A DNA stretch of 64,000 nt from positions 57,046 through 121,045 of the forward strand of contig REBA01000013.1 of assembly GCA_004294225.1 (NCBI GenBank). Reading direction: 5' to 3'. The notes below the pieces were generated by a model that did no database searches, was not told the DNA's origin, and worked only from the letters and a program-made list of their open reading frames with translations. The first letter of the stretch is position 1; each line of letters starts with the position of its first letter. Both the position numbers and the translations under genes were made by a program. Origin of the DNA: Cytophagales bacterium. Its GTDB lineage: Bacteria; Bacteroidota; Bacteroidia; Cytophagales; Cytophagaceae. Shown in pieces: positions 46,235-55,144 of this stretch.

Positions 46235-47173
46235 TTAAATCGTTATGACCACTTTACCAATAACCCCTCCTTTTTTAGCAAAACGATAGGCTTCTTTATA
46301 TTCTTGAAGTGGAAACGATTTAGCAATATTTATTTCCAATCCCTTTTGAGTAACCCATATACACAAGTCTTTATAATTTTCCTGAGTCGGATTGGCCATG
46401 ATGATTTTATGTTTTTTACCCGAAATCAGATTGTTAAAAAATGCGGTAAGCATATCGATTGGATTCGGTTTTAAGCTACCAAATACCGAACTGGGTTTTA
46501 ATAGATGCTTTACTTTTCCGAATGGTGTTAATGCAGCCAGCTCAAACCAAGCATTGAATGTTGTTTTTAACTCCAGTACATTTTCTTGCTTGTAATCTAT
46601 TACTCGATTTGGTTTCCATTTTTCAATAAATGACAAACCTGCTCCACTTGCCACTGCGGTAACTTTAAATCCTTTCTTAATGGCCATTTGTAAAGCAATT
46701 AAACCAACTCCACCACTGGCTCCATTTATCATTAATTCGTCTCCTTCTTTAAGGCTCGCACTTTCAAAAAGATAGAGTGCAGCCGCACCTCCCGTGACCA
46801 TAGCTGCTGCATTTTCAAAGGAAATACTGCTTGGTTTTTTGTAAATATTTTTAGGGGCAACCACAATGTATTCGGCTAAAGCTTCTCCTTTCATGGCACT
46901 TAATGCACCAAAAACTTCATCCCCTTTTTTAAATCCAGAAACATCATTTCCTATTTCTTCTATTACACCCGAAAAATCTATTCCTAAGCCATTTGGGAAA
47001 TTTGAACCCGTAACAATTTTTAAATTGCCTTCTACTTTCAGCCAATCGATAGGGTTTAAAGCTACAACTTTTACTTTAATCAATAATTCTTTTGAATTAG
47101 GTAAAGGCATTGCGACTTCTGCCAGTTCAAGATTATCAATGGTTCCATACTGGTTATAAACTACCTTTTTCAT
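46235..47173 (-). CDS. MDR-family NAD(P)H reductase, quinone-oxidoreductase type (copy 1)
   Basis: 312 residues with the same plan as its downstream neighbour: ELLIKVKVVALNPIDWLKVE in the GroES-like half and ELMINGASGGVGLIALQMAI as the nucleotide-binding loop. Zinc ligands are absent. Shared stretches such as INGA(S/T)GG(V/I)G and the C-terminal AKSFPL(Q/E) point to a tandem duplication. One base separates it from the 126-residue gene upstream. Likely reduces quinones or enals with NADPH. Confidence 0.87.
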   Translation of the reverse strand: MKKVVYNQYGTIDNLELAEVAMPLPNSKELLIKVKVVALNPIDWLKVEGNLKIVTGSNFPNGLGIDFSGVIEEIGNDVSGFKKGDEVFGALSAMKGEALAEYIVVAPKNIYKKPSSISFENAAAMVTGGAAALYLFESASLKEGDELMINGASGGVGLIALQMAIKKGFKVTAVASGAGLSFIEKWKPNRVIDYKQENVLELKTTFNAWFELAALTPFGKVKHLLKPSSVFGSLKPNPIDMLTAFFNNLISGKKHKIIMANPTQENYKDLCIWVTQKGLEINIAKSFPLQEYKEAYRFAKKGGVIGKVVITI

Positions 47174-47174
47174 A

Positions 47175-47555
47175 TTAGTTTAATTTTAAAATTTTCGTTA
47201 CTGATTCAACTGTATCATGCACATCTTCATTGAAACAGATTTTTGCTCCTATGGCATGTTCATGAACAATATTTATTAATGTTTGTAATAATTGCAATTG
47301 GTCGGGACGTTTTCTCAAACCAGCACCTACCAAAATACAATCGAATTGATTTGTCGTTAATTCTTCTAATAACTTTTCAGATGGATTACTTGATGTAATA
47401 TCTATATAGCACCATTTTGCATCATATCCCATTTCAATCATTTTGTCTTTTGCAATAACCGATTGACGATGAATTTCTGCTGGGTCATATCCAGGGATAT
47501 TACTATTCAAAAATTTGGAAGTATCTACCCCAATTAATAAAACTCGATTGTTCAT
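47175..47555 (-). CDS. Conserved 126-residue protein, function unknown
   Basis: Rossmann-like alternating alpha/beta pattern: RVLLIGVDTSKFLNSNIPGY, then MIEMGYDAKWCYIDIT, FDCILVGAGLRKRPDQL and AIGAKICFNEDVHDTVESV. No signal peptide. The first base of its ATG is the last of the preceding gene's stop (TAATG), and the next reductase starts 1 base after its end, so it is an integral member of the unit. Not recognised as a named family; it looks like a small nucleotide-fold or flavodoxin-like protein without its binding loop. Confidence 0.7.
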   Translation of the reverse strand: MNNRVLLIGVDTSKFLNSNIPGYDPAEIHRQSVIAKDKMIEMGYDAKWCYIDITSSNPSEKLLEELTTNQFDCILVGAGLRKRPDQLQLLQTLINIVHEHAIGAKICFNEDVHDTVESVTKILKLN

Positions 47556-47824
47556 TAAAATATTTTTTTAGATTCAATGTATTCCACACTTTCCAAATAG
47601 GGGAAAAACGGGAGACTTTCAATATTCTTAACTACTTGTTCCATTTCTACATCTTTAAAAATGAGCATAGCTCCATTAGTATCTGCCCTTATAAAAAAAT
47701 TCTCAACGATTCCCTCTTCCTTCCATTTCATTACCATAGGGATTTCTTTTTGTTTCATAGCTTCAAAATCCACATCTGGAAATTTAGAAGCATATTTAGT
47801 AGTAAGTACAGTTATTCGTTTCAT
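47555..47824 (-). CDS. Small dimeric alpha+beta-barrel-like protein
   Basis: 89 residues from the ATG at 47824 (MKRITVLTTKYASKFPDVDF); a longer frame upstream to 47893 would run through the operator and is not used. The pattern MVMKWKEEGIVENFFIRADT and GAMLIFKDVEMEQVVKNIES resembles the muconolactone-isomerase/YCII-like dimeric alpha+beta barrel group. First gene of the minus-strand unit. It may bind or isomerise the same small electrophiles handled by the reductases; this is inference from context. Confidence 0.7.
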   Translation of the reverse strand: MKRITVLTTKYASKFPDVDFEAMKQKEIPMVMKWKEEGIVENFFIRADTNGAMLIFKDVEMEQVVKNIESLPFFPYLESVEYIESKKIF

Positions 47825-47868
47825 TTTTTTGAGTTTTAAGATTTGATATTGCAAATGTAACAGACAAA

Positions 47869-47901
47869 GTATATTTTTGCTACTTAGTAGCAAAAATATA
47901 C
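47869..47901. promoter_or_regulatory. Perfect 33-bp palindromic operator with a -7-like box on each strand
   Basis: Two exact 16-bp arms (47869-47884 and 47886-47901, inner half CTACT / AGTAG) around one central T. Each arm contains TATTTTTG, a TAnnTTTG-type -7 box: 47872-47879 for the plus strand and 47898-47891 for the minus strand. It sits between the divergent HxlR gene and the reductase unit, so a dimer bound here could control both. No -33 box at ideal spacing was seen. Confidence 0.8.
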
Positions 47902-47936
47902 AGGTAGTTTTCAGGATACTTAGGTAAGGTTAGCAT

Positions 47937-48275
47937 ATGGAAATAAAGAATAAACAACAGGGAATCAAAGTAGTAGCCGATGTTTTGGATATCGTAGGTG
48001 GCAAATGGCGTGGACAAATTCTTGCCCATCTGTGCGATGATCCAAAGCGATTTAATGAACTCAAAACCGTTTTAAACCACATAACTTCCTCAACACTTAC
48101 AAAAGAATTGCGTTATTTGGAAGACATTAAAATGGTGGAAAGAAAAATCATTCAACAGACGCCAATAATAGTAGAATACAGACTTACAAACCATGGAATG
48201 TCGATAAAAGACCTAATTAAACACATTGTAGAATGGGGACTCAAACACCGTGAAATTGTATTTAAAAAAGATTAA
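47937..48275 (+). CDS. HxlR-family transcriptional regulator
   Basis: 112 residues with the winged helix signature VLDIVGGKWRGQILAHL, RFNELKTVLNHITSSTLTKELRYLE and a DIKMVERKI wing. HxlR proteins such as YodB repress reductase genes and respond to quinones, aldehydes or other electrophiles, often by an N-terminal cysteine. Here that cysteine is missing (VVADVLDIVGGKW); the only Cys is in HLCDD. Divergent from the reductase unit, with a perfect palindrome between, so autoregulation and control of that unit are inferred. Confidence 0.88.
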   Translation: MEIKNKQQGIKVVADVLDIVGGKWRGQILAHLCDDPKRFNELKTVLNHITSSTLTKELRYLEDIKMVERKIIQQTPIIVEYRLTNHGMSIKDLIKHIVEWGLKHREIVFKKD

Positions 48276-48312
48276 AAACGATTAGAAATTCATTGTAAAT
48301 CTATGCACTTAA

Positions 48313-48885
48313 ATGAAAAGTTTATCAACTATGAGACTTAAACTATTTGCAATTTCGTATCTTATTCTAATTCTAGTGATGTTCCTATTGCCTTTTTTCA
48401 CAGCAGAAGGTTATTCTATCATTAGAAACACTACCAGCCAATTGGGAGCACAAAAGACGCCCAATGCTTGGATCATGAACATCACTTTTGCTTTAATAGG
48501 ACTTTCAAGTATTTATGCTGGTTGGGGACACTACGAAGGATATTGGTTTCAAAAAATCATGCTAATCATTTTCGGGCTTTCATTGGCTCTTTGTGCCATT
48601 TATAGCCATGCACCTGTAAATACAGCTATAAGTTTCAGTATTCGTGAAGATGAATATCATTCCCTTTTTGCCTCTACAACGGGCTTTGGCTTTACCGTTT
48701 TAGCCGTTTCAACTGCATTTACAAAAGAAACAAAATCTGAAATGATTTTACCCATTTCAATTGGCATCATAGCCACTTTATTGTCACTCCTAATGTTTAA
48801 AATTGAAATGTTTGCAGGTATATGGCAAAGAATGATATTTATTTTTTCATTTGGGTGGATGATTTATGAGTTTAGAAACAATTAG
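48313..48885 (+). CDS. DUF998 family membrane protein
   Basis: 190 residues with about six hydrophobic segments, and the family-like pattern FTAEGYSIIRNTTSQLGAQ, AWIMNITFALIG, EDEYHSLFASTTGFGF. DUF998 proteins are of unknown function. It follows the HxlR gene by 37 bases on the same strand and is likely co-transcribed. A nearer start at the internal MRLKLFAIS (residue 7) is possible. Confidence 0.8.
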   Translation: MKSLSTMRLKLFAISYLILILVMFLLPFFTAEGYSIIRNTTSQLGAQKTPNAWIMNITFALIGLSSIYAGWGHYEGYWFQKIMLIIFGLSLALCAIYSHAPVNTAISFSIREDEYHSLFASTTGFGFTVLAVSTAFTKETKSEMILPISIGIIATLLSLLMFKIEMFAGIWQRMIFIFSFGWMIYEFRNN

Positions 48886-48963
48886 ACCAAATTAATAAAT
48901 TGTAAAAATCGTACTGAAGATATAAAATAGATACCCTATAGCTTTAATATTTTTGTAAAATAC

Positions 48964-50484
48964 TTAGTGTTTGAAGTGTCTGATGCCAGTTGTTACCATA
49001 GCAACTCCTAATTTGTTGCAAGCATCTATTGAGTCTTGGTCTTTAATAGAGCCACCTGGTTGCAATATTGCTTTCACTCCAGCGGCGGCGGCTAATTCTA
49101 CGCAATCTGGAAATGGAAAGAATGCGTCTGATGCCATAGCAGAGCCAGCTACGGTAAATCCAAATGAATTAGCCTTTTCTATGGCTTGTCTTAGTGCATC
49201 TACTCTTGATGTTTGTCCTACACCACTTGCAATGAGCCTATTTTCATTAGCAAATACAATGGTATTCGATTTTGTATGTTTTACTATTTTATTGGCAAAC
49301 AATAATGCTTTCTTTTCAGCTTCTGAGGGAGATAATAGGGTAACTACTTTTAAGTCTTCTAAGGTTTCTGTTTTATTGTCTTTGTCTTGCTCTATTACTC
49401 CATTAAGTAGCGTTTTGTAAAGTTTGTTTGGTACTAAGGTAGGTTTGCGTTTCAATAAAATTCTATTCTTTTTGCCACAAAGTATTTGGCTGGCTTCACT
49501 GTTGAAAGAAGGAGCGATAAGCACTTCGAAGAATAATTTATTCAGCTCCTCAGCAGTGTCAGCATCAATTTCTCTATTGGTAATAATTACTCCACCAAAT
49601 GCCGATACTGGGTCGCAGGCAAGTGCATTGAGATATGCTATTTTGGGTGAGTTTGCAGAAGCTACACCACAGGCATTGGTGTGTTTTAATATTGCAAAAG
49701 TAGTTTCTTCAAATTCATCAATTAATGCTATAGCTGCGTCTACATCTACTAGGTTGTTATAAGAAAGCTCTTTTCCGTTGAGTTTGTCAAACATTTCGTC
49801 AAAGTCTCCATAGAACACACCTTGTTGATGAGGGTTTTCACCATATCTGAGTACTTGAAAGTTTTTAATGCTTTTTTTGAATCTTTTGGTTTCTTCACCA
49901 GCAAAATAGTTGAATATTGCAGTGTCATAATGTGAAGTATTGTCAAAAGCATGAACAGCCAGCATTTTTCTTTCATTGATAGTAGTGCAAGCTTGCTTAT
50001 CTCTAAGAATTATTTCTAGTAAATCGTATTCGTTTTTAGAAGAAATAATTACAACGTCTTTGAAGTTTTTTGCGGCAGCTCTTATTAGAGAGATTCCTCC
50101 AATATCTATTTTTTCAATAATATCTTCATCGCTTGCTCCAGAGGCAACGGTAGCTTCAAATGGGTATAAATCTACAATAACCAGATCGAGGTTGGGTATT
50201 TCAAATTCTATAACTTGTTTCTCATCGTCTACTAATTCTCTTCTAAACAAAATCCCTCCAAATATTTTTGGATGTAGTGTTTTTACTCTTCCTCCGAGTA
50301 TTGATGGATAATCGGTTACATTTTCAACAGGAGTAACTTCTATGCCCATTTCTTCTATAAATTTCTGAGTTCCTCCAGTAGAAAATATTTTTATGTCATT
50401 TTTATCAAGAAGTTTTATAATAGGTGCAAGTCCTTCTTTATTGAACACTGATATTAATGCTGATTTTATTTTTCTTGGGTTCAT
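48964..50484 (-). CDS. purH: Bifunctional AICAR transformylase / IMP cyclohydrolase
   Basis: 506 residues, full length. The N-terminal MGS-like cyclohydrolase domain (KSALISVFNKEGL, IFSTGGTQKFIEE, GGRVKTLHPKIFGGILFRR) and the C-terminal transformylase (LRYGENPHQQGVFYG, ILKHTNACGVASA, DPVSAFGGVI, SDAFFPFPDCVELAAAAG, LQPGGSIKDQDSIDACN) are all present. Catalyses the last two steps of purine synthesis to IMP. Single gene with a Bacteroidota -7-like box about 80 bases upstream. Confidence 0.98.
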   Translation of the reverse strand: MNPRKIKSALISVFNKEGLAPIIKLLDKNDIKIFSTGGTQKFIEEMGIEVTPVENVTDYPSILGGRVKTLHPKIFGGILFRRELVDDEKQVIEFEIPNLDLVIVDLYPFEATVASGASDEDIIEKIDIGGISLIRAAAKNFKDVVIISSKNEYDLLEIILRDKQACTTINERKMLAVHAFDNTSHYDTAIFNYFAGEETKRFKKSIKNFQVLRYGENPHQQGVFYGDFDEMFDKLNGKELSYNNLVDVDAAIALIDEFEETTFAILKHTNACGVASANSPKIAYLNALACDPVSAFGGVIITNREIDADTAEELNKLFFEVLIAPSFNSEASQILCGKKNRILLKRKPTLVPNKLYKTLLNGVIEQDKDNKTETLEDLKVVTLLSPSEAEKKALLFANKIVKHTKSNTIVFANENRLIASGVGQTSRVDALRQAIEKANSFGFTVAGSAMASDAFFPFPDCVELAAAAGVKAILQPGGSIKDQDSIDACNKLGVAMVTTGIRHFKH

Positions 50485-50555
50485 AGTATTTCTATTATTG
50501 GATAAATTGAATGGGTTTCCCTAAGCGAAACGAATTAATTTTATGAATTAAAAAT

Positions 50556-50570
50556 CGGATTGCAAAAATA
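50556..50570 (-). promoter_or_regulatory. -7 box and start-site motif of purH
   Basis: On the minus strand TATTTTTG (50570-50563) matches TAnnTTTG and continues as CAATCCGATTTTT. The TTTGCAATCCG block is identical to that upstream of rplS. No clear -33 at standard spacing. Confidence 0.5.
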
Positions 50571-50634
50571 GGAATATCTATTTCAAATAAGAAATTTAAT
50601 TTTTTAGATTCTTTTTATGAATCAATTAAATAAT

Positions 50635-51372
50635 TTAAACTGCTGAAAATAAGGAAAAAATACAGGGTTTTTTATGAAGGTCTATTTTTTGTGTTTTCCA
50701 TTCTGCAATACTTTTTGTGGCTATAAATTCTGTATCGCTCATGGCATTGCAAGTAATTGATATTAAAGTTTCTGGCTGACAAGTAGATAAAATATCGCTC
50801 CATAAAGCATTATTTCTATATGGAGTTTCCATAAATAGCTGCGTAGATTGGTTTTTTCGAGATTCTGCTTCTAGTTTTTTCAGCTGTGCTATTCTGTTGT
50901 TTTTCTCGATAGGCAAGTATCCATGAAAGGTAAATGATTGTCCTGAAAATCCACTTGCCATAAGTGCCAGTAGAATTGAAGAAGGCCCCACAAGGGGTTT
51001 TACATCGATTCCAATTTTATGAGCATAGGCCACTGCTAATGAACCTGGGTCGGCGATAGCGGGGCAACCAGCTTCTGAAATTATTCCGATGGGTACTCCT
51101 TGAGGAATTTGTTGGAAATATTTAATTATATCCTTTGTGCTGGTGTCTTTATGCAGCTCAAAGAAGGTTAGAGATTCTATTGGTTTTGAGATTTTATATT
51201 CGCTTAGAAATCTCCTTGCTGTTCTGATTTCTTCTACCATAAAAAAATCTATAGTTTCTATGATTTTTTTATGGTAGGGAGGTAGGCTTTGTTCTATCTG
51301 ATTCGGTGCTATGGGGCATGGAAGCAGATAAAGTATACTTTTATTTGATTCTATATTATTTTTTAGGTGCAA
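50635..51372 (-). CDS. SAM-dependent tetrapyrrole-methylase-fold methyltransferase, RsmI-like
   Basis: 245 residues of the COG0313 type. Motifs: LYLLPCPIAPNQ in place of the RsmI start, FFMVEEIRTARRFLSEY, GIISEAGCPAIADPGSLAVA, VGPSSILLALMASGFSGQSFTFHGYLP and LFMETPYRNNALW. RsmI methylates the 2'-OH of C1402 in 16S rRNA; this shorter Bacteroidota paralogue probably also modifies RNA, but the target is unproven. It overlaps the upstream secreted-protein gene by 17 bases. Confidence 0.85.
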   Translation of the reverse strand: MHLKNNIESNKSILYLLPCPIAPNQIEQSLPPYHKKIIETIDFFMVEEIRTARRFLSEYKISKPIESLTFFELHKDTSTKDIIKYFQQIPQGVPIGIISEAGCPAIADPGSLAVAYAHKIGIDVKPLVGPSSILLALMASGFSGQSFTFHGYLPIEKNNRIAQLKKLEAESRKNQSTQLFMETPYRNNALWSDILSTCQPETLISITCNAMSDTEFIATKSIAEWKTQKIDLHKKPCIFSLFSAV

Positions 51373-51739
51373 TGGGAGAGGTATTTGTCTTCTTTATTTT
51401 CTTCCCCATTGCGGCTTTTTCTAGATTAGCTCTTGCTTCGTGGTGGGTAGTCATATCTTCAATTATGACTTCTAATTGATCGCACATTTTTTTTATATCT
51501 TCTATATTTGAACGAAGCACCTCTGCATCTACAAAGTCTGGGTTGCGATTTACACCAAGTACATAAATTAGCCCTTTGGCTTGTATTGCCTTGAACTGCT
51601 TGTCATTTGAGTATATTCTTACTAGCGAATATACTTCTGTTGGAGGTTTTTGGGCTAAAGAAAACGAGCTGACAGTAGTGTATAAAAAGAGAACAAAAAT
51701 AAATCTAAGGGGAAAGTAAAGAAGAAATTGTTTAATCAT
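51356..51739 (-). CDS. Small secreted protein, function unknown
   Basis: 127 residues from the ATG at 51739 (MIKQFLLYFPLRFIFVLFLY, signal peptide, cleavage after SFSLAQ). A TTG 33 bases upstream gives a longer version without a better signal. The mature part has a beta-rich start (TEVYSLVRIYSNDKQFKAIQ) and a helical segment (IEDIKKMCDQLEVIIEDMTT), then a basic tail KKIKKTNTS. Not recognised as a named family. Same operon as the RsmI-like gene. Confidence 0.65.
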   Translation of the reverse strand: MIKQFLLYFPLRFIFVLFLYTTVSSFSLAQKPPTEVYSLVRIYSNDKQFKAIQAKGLIYVLGVNRNPDFVDAEVLRSNIEDIKKMCDQLEVIIEDMTTHHEARANLEKAAMGKKIKKTNTSPIAPKK

Positions 51740-51837
51740 TTTTTTATTTTTTAGTATTTGAATTTCAAGCAAACAATAATAGGGAAAATAGACGAGAATA
51801 TAAATATTTTGTTAATTAATTTAAAAATTCCATGCTT

Positions 51838-52782
51838 TTAGGGTTTGTTCTCAAAGGTGAGGTAGGCGGAAATTTTACTTATTTTTTCTTTTTCCAATAT
51901 TTTTATTTCATTCAAATCATTTATTTGAAAATTTGGATGCTGTGAAATATAATTTACTATTATCATAGCCTCCTTTGGTGCAATATAGGGATGTTTTTTT
52001 AGGTTTTCTATAGTAGCATATTTCAAATTGATTTTGCTAGGTATGAAATCATTGCTTATAAAGGTTTTTGATTTTAGTTCAATGATAGTGTTGCTGTCTA
52101 GTCCATATACTTCCTTGTATTGATCTGCATTGATGAATCCTCCTAATTTATTTCTGTATTTGATTATCCTTGCAGCCAATTTTGAACCTATTCCTTTAAG
52201 TTGAATAAGTTGAGTAGTGTCTGCTAGGTTAATATCTACTTTTGAAATAATAGTTTTAGTAACGATGGTTTGGTTTTTTGCCTGTAAGGGTTTTGAAAAG
52301 TAATCTGGAAGTAAGATATAATTTTCTAATTTTTTATAGGTAGTACTATCTATTCCATAGATTTTGGACAAGTCTTTCTTTATTTTAAAGGTTCCTTTTT
52401 TACCTCTGAACTTTAAAATATTGTTTACAACTTTTGGTGTTAATCCAAGTTTCAATAAATCATCTTTAGAAGCTTCATTGGGATTGAAGCTAAATGGGTT
52501 AATTATAGTAGATTTTTCTGAAATCTGTTGAACATAAGTGCGATTGTAATTTGACTTTGAGCGAGACTCTTGTAATGATATATGGCTCAGCTCAGCTCTT
52601 GATTTTTCAAGAATTATTTGATCTTTACTAGTATCTAAATTCTGAATTTGCCAAAAGTGTTGGGAAATTAAAGGGCTAAATAATGCAACTAGCATAATGA
52701 CTAGAATAATGATAAAACCATTTGCTTCTCTATGGCTAAAGTTTAGCCTAGATTGTATCAGTTTTATGATTGTTCTGTACAT
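51838..52782 (-). CDS. Helix-hairpin-helix (ComEA-like) membrane-anchored protein
   Basis: 314 residues. One membrane segment at about 22-41 (ANGFIIILVIMLVALFSPLI), then several helix-hairpin-helix units: NPNEASKDDLLKLGLTPKVV, KVDINLADTTQLIQLKGIGS and NLKYATIENLKKHPYIAPKE. This is the ComEA plan for DNA binding outside the cytoplasm, with three repeats rather than one. DNA uptake is possible, but no other com gene is visible here. It ends the unit that begins with aroA. Confidence 0.8.
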   Translation of the reverse strand: MYRTIIKLIQSRLNFSHREANGFIIILVIMLVALFSPLISQHFWQIQNLDTSKDQIILEKSRAELSHISLQESRSKSNYNRTYVQQISEKSTIINPFSFNPNEASKDDLLKLGLTPKVVNNILKFRGKKGTFKIKKDLSKIYGIDSTTYKKLENYILLPDYFSKPLQAKNQTIVTKTIISKVDINLADTTQLIQLKGIGSKLAARIIKYRNKLGGFINADQYKEVYGLDSNTIIELKSKTFISNDFIPSKINLKYATIENLKKHPYIAPKEAMIIVNYISQHPNFQINDLNEIKILEKEKISKISAYLTFENKP

Positions 52783-52790
52783 TCTTTATA

Positions 52791-54029
52791 TCAAAGTTGA
52801 ATACCGAGTGCTTTCATATCTTCCCAAAAATGAGGGTAAGATTTCGCAGTAACTTCGGGTGCTTCTATCAAGACATCTCCAAGTAAACAAAGAGGGGCAA
52901 ATGCCATAGCCATACGATGGTCTTTGTAAGTATTTACTAATTGTCCTTCTACCTTGAAGGCTCCCGGAATTACTTGGTAGATATTGTCTTTTTCTATTTC
53001 TACAAGGTCGGCACCGAATTTTCTAATTTCATTTTGTAGGGCTGCTATTCTATCTGTTTCTTTAATTCTTAAGCTTTCTAGGCCGCTTAGGGTGCAATTT
53101 ATTCCTTTAGCCGCACAAACTACTACTATTGTTTGGGCAAGATCAGGGCAATCTGTAAAATCCCAAGTAAAAGAAGCAACATGGTTTTGTTTGGATAATT
53201 TCAAACCATTATTTGTAAACTCGGTTTTTACACCACACTTGTCCATGATTTGGGTGATTACATGGTCGCCTTGTAATGAATTTTTGTGGTAGCCAAGTAT
53301 TTCTATTGTTGCATTTTCTGAAAGTGCGGTGAACGCAAACCAATAACTTGCTGCCGACCAGTCTGATTCTACTTTATAGCTAGCTGTTTGATAGCTTTGT
53401 GGTGCTATACTGATACTATTTTCTTTCCATTCAGAATTGATGCCGAAATGTTTCATTAGGCTCAAGGTCATGGCAATGTATGGTTTTGACCCAATTTTCC
53501 CTTCCAATTCTAAAATCATTCCTTGAGGCAAAACTGGTGCAATCATTAGCAAAGCAGTGATATATTGGCTACTTACATCTCCTTTTATTTTAAGTCTATT
53601 CGTTTTTACATTGGCTTTATTAAAGGTTTTTATTTCTAAAGGGGGATAGCCTTCTTGCTGAAGGTATCCTATGCCAGCACCTAATTGCTTGAGTGCATCT
53701 ACCAATAGTTTTATAGGTCTTTCGCACATTCTTTTAGTACCTGTAAGCACTTTTTCTTGACCAGTAATAGATAAATAGGCGGTAAGAAACCTCATGGTAG
53801 TTCCTGCATCAATTACATCTAATACATTATCATTAGATTGCAATAGCCTTATCATTGTTTGGGTATCTCTTGCGTTAGAGAGGTTTTCTAAATTACCTTT
53901 ATTGCCAGTAAGTGCATTGATAATAAGCACTCTATTGCTTTCGCTTTTAGAAGCGGGTGGAGTTATATTTCCAGATAATGTAGCTGTGAAATGCTTTAGT
54001 TGTATTGGGGTGTTGTCTATTCCTTCCAT
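52791..54029 (-). CDS. aroA: 3-phosphoshikimate 1-carboxyvinyltransferase (EPSP synthase)
   Basis: 412 residues. Substrate loops are present: PPASKSESNRVLIINALT, DAGTTMRFLTAYLS, DVSSQYITALLMIAPVLPQG, LRIKETDRIAALQNEIRKFG and YKDHRMAMAFAPL. Makes EPSP from shikimate-3-phosphate and PEP in the aromatic pathway. It starts 7 bases after aroB ends, so the two shikimate genes are co-transcribed. Confidence 0.96.
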   Translation of the reverse strand: MEGIDNTPIQLKHFTATLSGNITPPASKSESNRVLIINALTGNKGNLENLSNARDTQTMIRLLQSNDNVLDVIDAGTTMRFLTAYLSITGQEKVLTGTKRMCERPIKLLVDALKQLGAGIGYLQQEGYPPLEIKTFNKANVKTNRLKIKGDVSSQYITALLMIAPVLPQGMILELEGKIGSKPYIAMTLSLMKHFGINSEWKENSISIAPQSYQTASYKVESDWSAASYWFAFTALSENATIEILGYHKNSLQGDHVITQIMDKCGVKTEFTNNGLKLSKQNHVASFTWDFTDCPDLAQTIVVVCAAKGINCTLSGLESLRIKETDRIAALQNEIRKFGADLVEIEKDNIYQVIPGAFKVEGQLVNTYKDHRMAMAFAPLCLLGDVLIEAPEVTAKSYPHFWEDMKALGIQL

Positions 54030-54036
54030 GAGGTAA

Positions 54037-55095
54037 TTAAATAGTGTTTAATGATTGGGCATTGTAATAATTTAGCCCGTTTCTTATGTCTTTTAATGAG
54101 ATTTCGATATTGTAATTGGCCTTTCCAATTTTTTCTAAAAGGGAACATTGAATTGCGTTCGATTCGTTCTTTTTATCTTGTAATGCTATGGGTAGAATTT
54201 GTTCGATATCGAAATCAAAGATTTCTACTTTTTGATAAATTTCGAGCAAATATTTAGTTATTTGAGATAAATCTTGCTTTGAAATAAATCCTTTTTCAAA
54301 TGCTAAATAAGATTCGGCAATCATCCCAATGGCGATAGCTTCTCCATGAAGTAATCTTTTATTGGGGATGTTTAAAAAATGGCTTTCTATGGCATGCCCT
54401 ATGGTATGACCAAAGTTCAGTATTTTACGAAGTCCTTTTTCTAATGGATCAGAAACTGTAACCTTAGATTTTATGACTACTGAGTGCTGTGCAAGTCCGA
54501 ACCAATCAAGCTGATGGTAGGGGGTAGCGATGATTTCATTCCATTTTATAGCGTCGGCAATGAGGCAATGTTTGATTATTTCGGCATAGCCTGATTTGAT
54601 CTCTTTTTTAGTAAGTGTTTGAAGAAAATTGGTGTCTATAATTACTGCTAAGGGTGTTTGAAAAACGCCAATATGATTTTTTAAACCCATAAAGTCTATC
54701 CCTAGCTTTCCTCCTACACTAGCATCTACCTGCGATAGTAGAGTGGTGGGAATCTGTATAAATCTGATTCCTCTTTTGTAGGTGGCAGCACAAAATCCTC
54801 CCATATCACCAATCACTCCTCCTCCTAAATTTATCATGAGGGCTTTTCGATCTAATTGGGCTTGGGTCATTTTCTCCCAAATTATTTCACAAGTTTGGAG
54901 TGTTTTATGTTCTTCTCCGCTTTTGATGCTAATAATTAATGGTTGATGAAGTATTTCTTTAATGATAGGTAAACAATGTTTTTCTGTGTTTTCATCAACT
55001 AGAACTACCAATCTTGAAAAAGACTGTTTTGCCAAATAGTTATTTAAGGTATCGGCTATGGATAGTGTAAATAAAATCTCGGAAGCTTCTGTCAT
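54037..55095 (-). CDS. aroB: 3-dehydroquinate synthase
   Basis: 352 residues. NAD and metal-site motifs are present: VVLVDENTEKH-like start, ALMINLGGGVIGDMGGFCAA, GIRFIQIPTTLLSQVDASVG with GKLGIDFMGLKNHIG, and the His ligands in NFGHTIGHAIE and LLHGEAIAIGM. Converts DAHP to 3-dehydroquinate. Upstream of aroA; rodA ends 49 bases before it. Confidence 0.96.
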   Translation of the reverse strand: MTEASEILFTLSIADTLNNYLAKQSFSRLVVLVDENTEKHCLPIIKEILHQPLIISIKSGEEHKTLQTCEIIWEKMTQAQLDRKALMINLGGGVIGDMGGFCAATYKRGIRFIQIPTTLLSQVDASVGGKLGIDFMGLKNHIGVFQTPLAVIIDTNFLQTLTKKEIKSGYAEIIKHCLIADAIKWNEIIATPYHQLDWFGLAQHSVVIKSKVTVSDPLEKGLRKILNFGHTIGHAIESHFLNIPNKRLLHGEAIAIGMIAESYLAFEKGFISKQDLSQITKYLLEIYQKVEIFDFDIEQILPIALQDKKNESNAIQCSLLEKIGKANYNIEISLKDIRNGLNYYNAQSLNTI

Positions 55096-55144
55096 TTTTT
55101 TTGAATAGGATGTAAAAATATGGTTTTTTTAAAAAACTCTTGTT

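Noticed and set aside
47825..47893. Upstream extension of the 89-residue gene
   Set aside because: It would run through the palindromic operator and -7 boxes; the ATG at 47824 gives a natural N-terminus.
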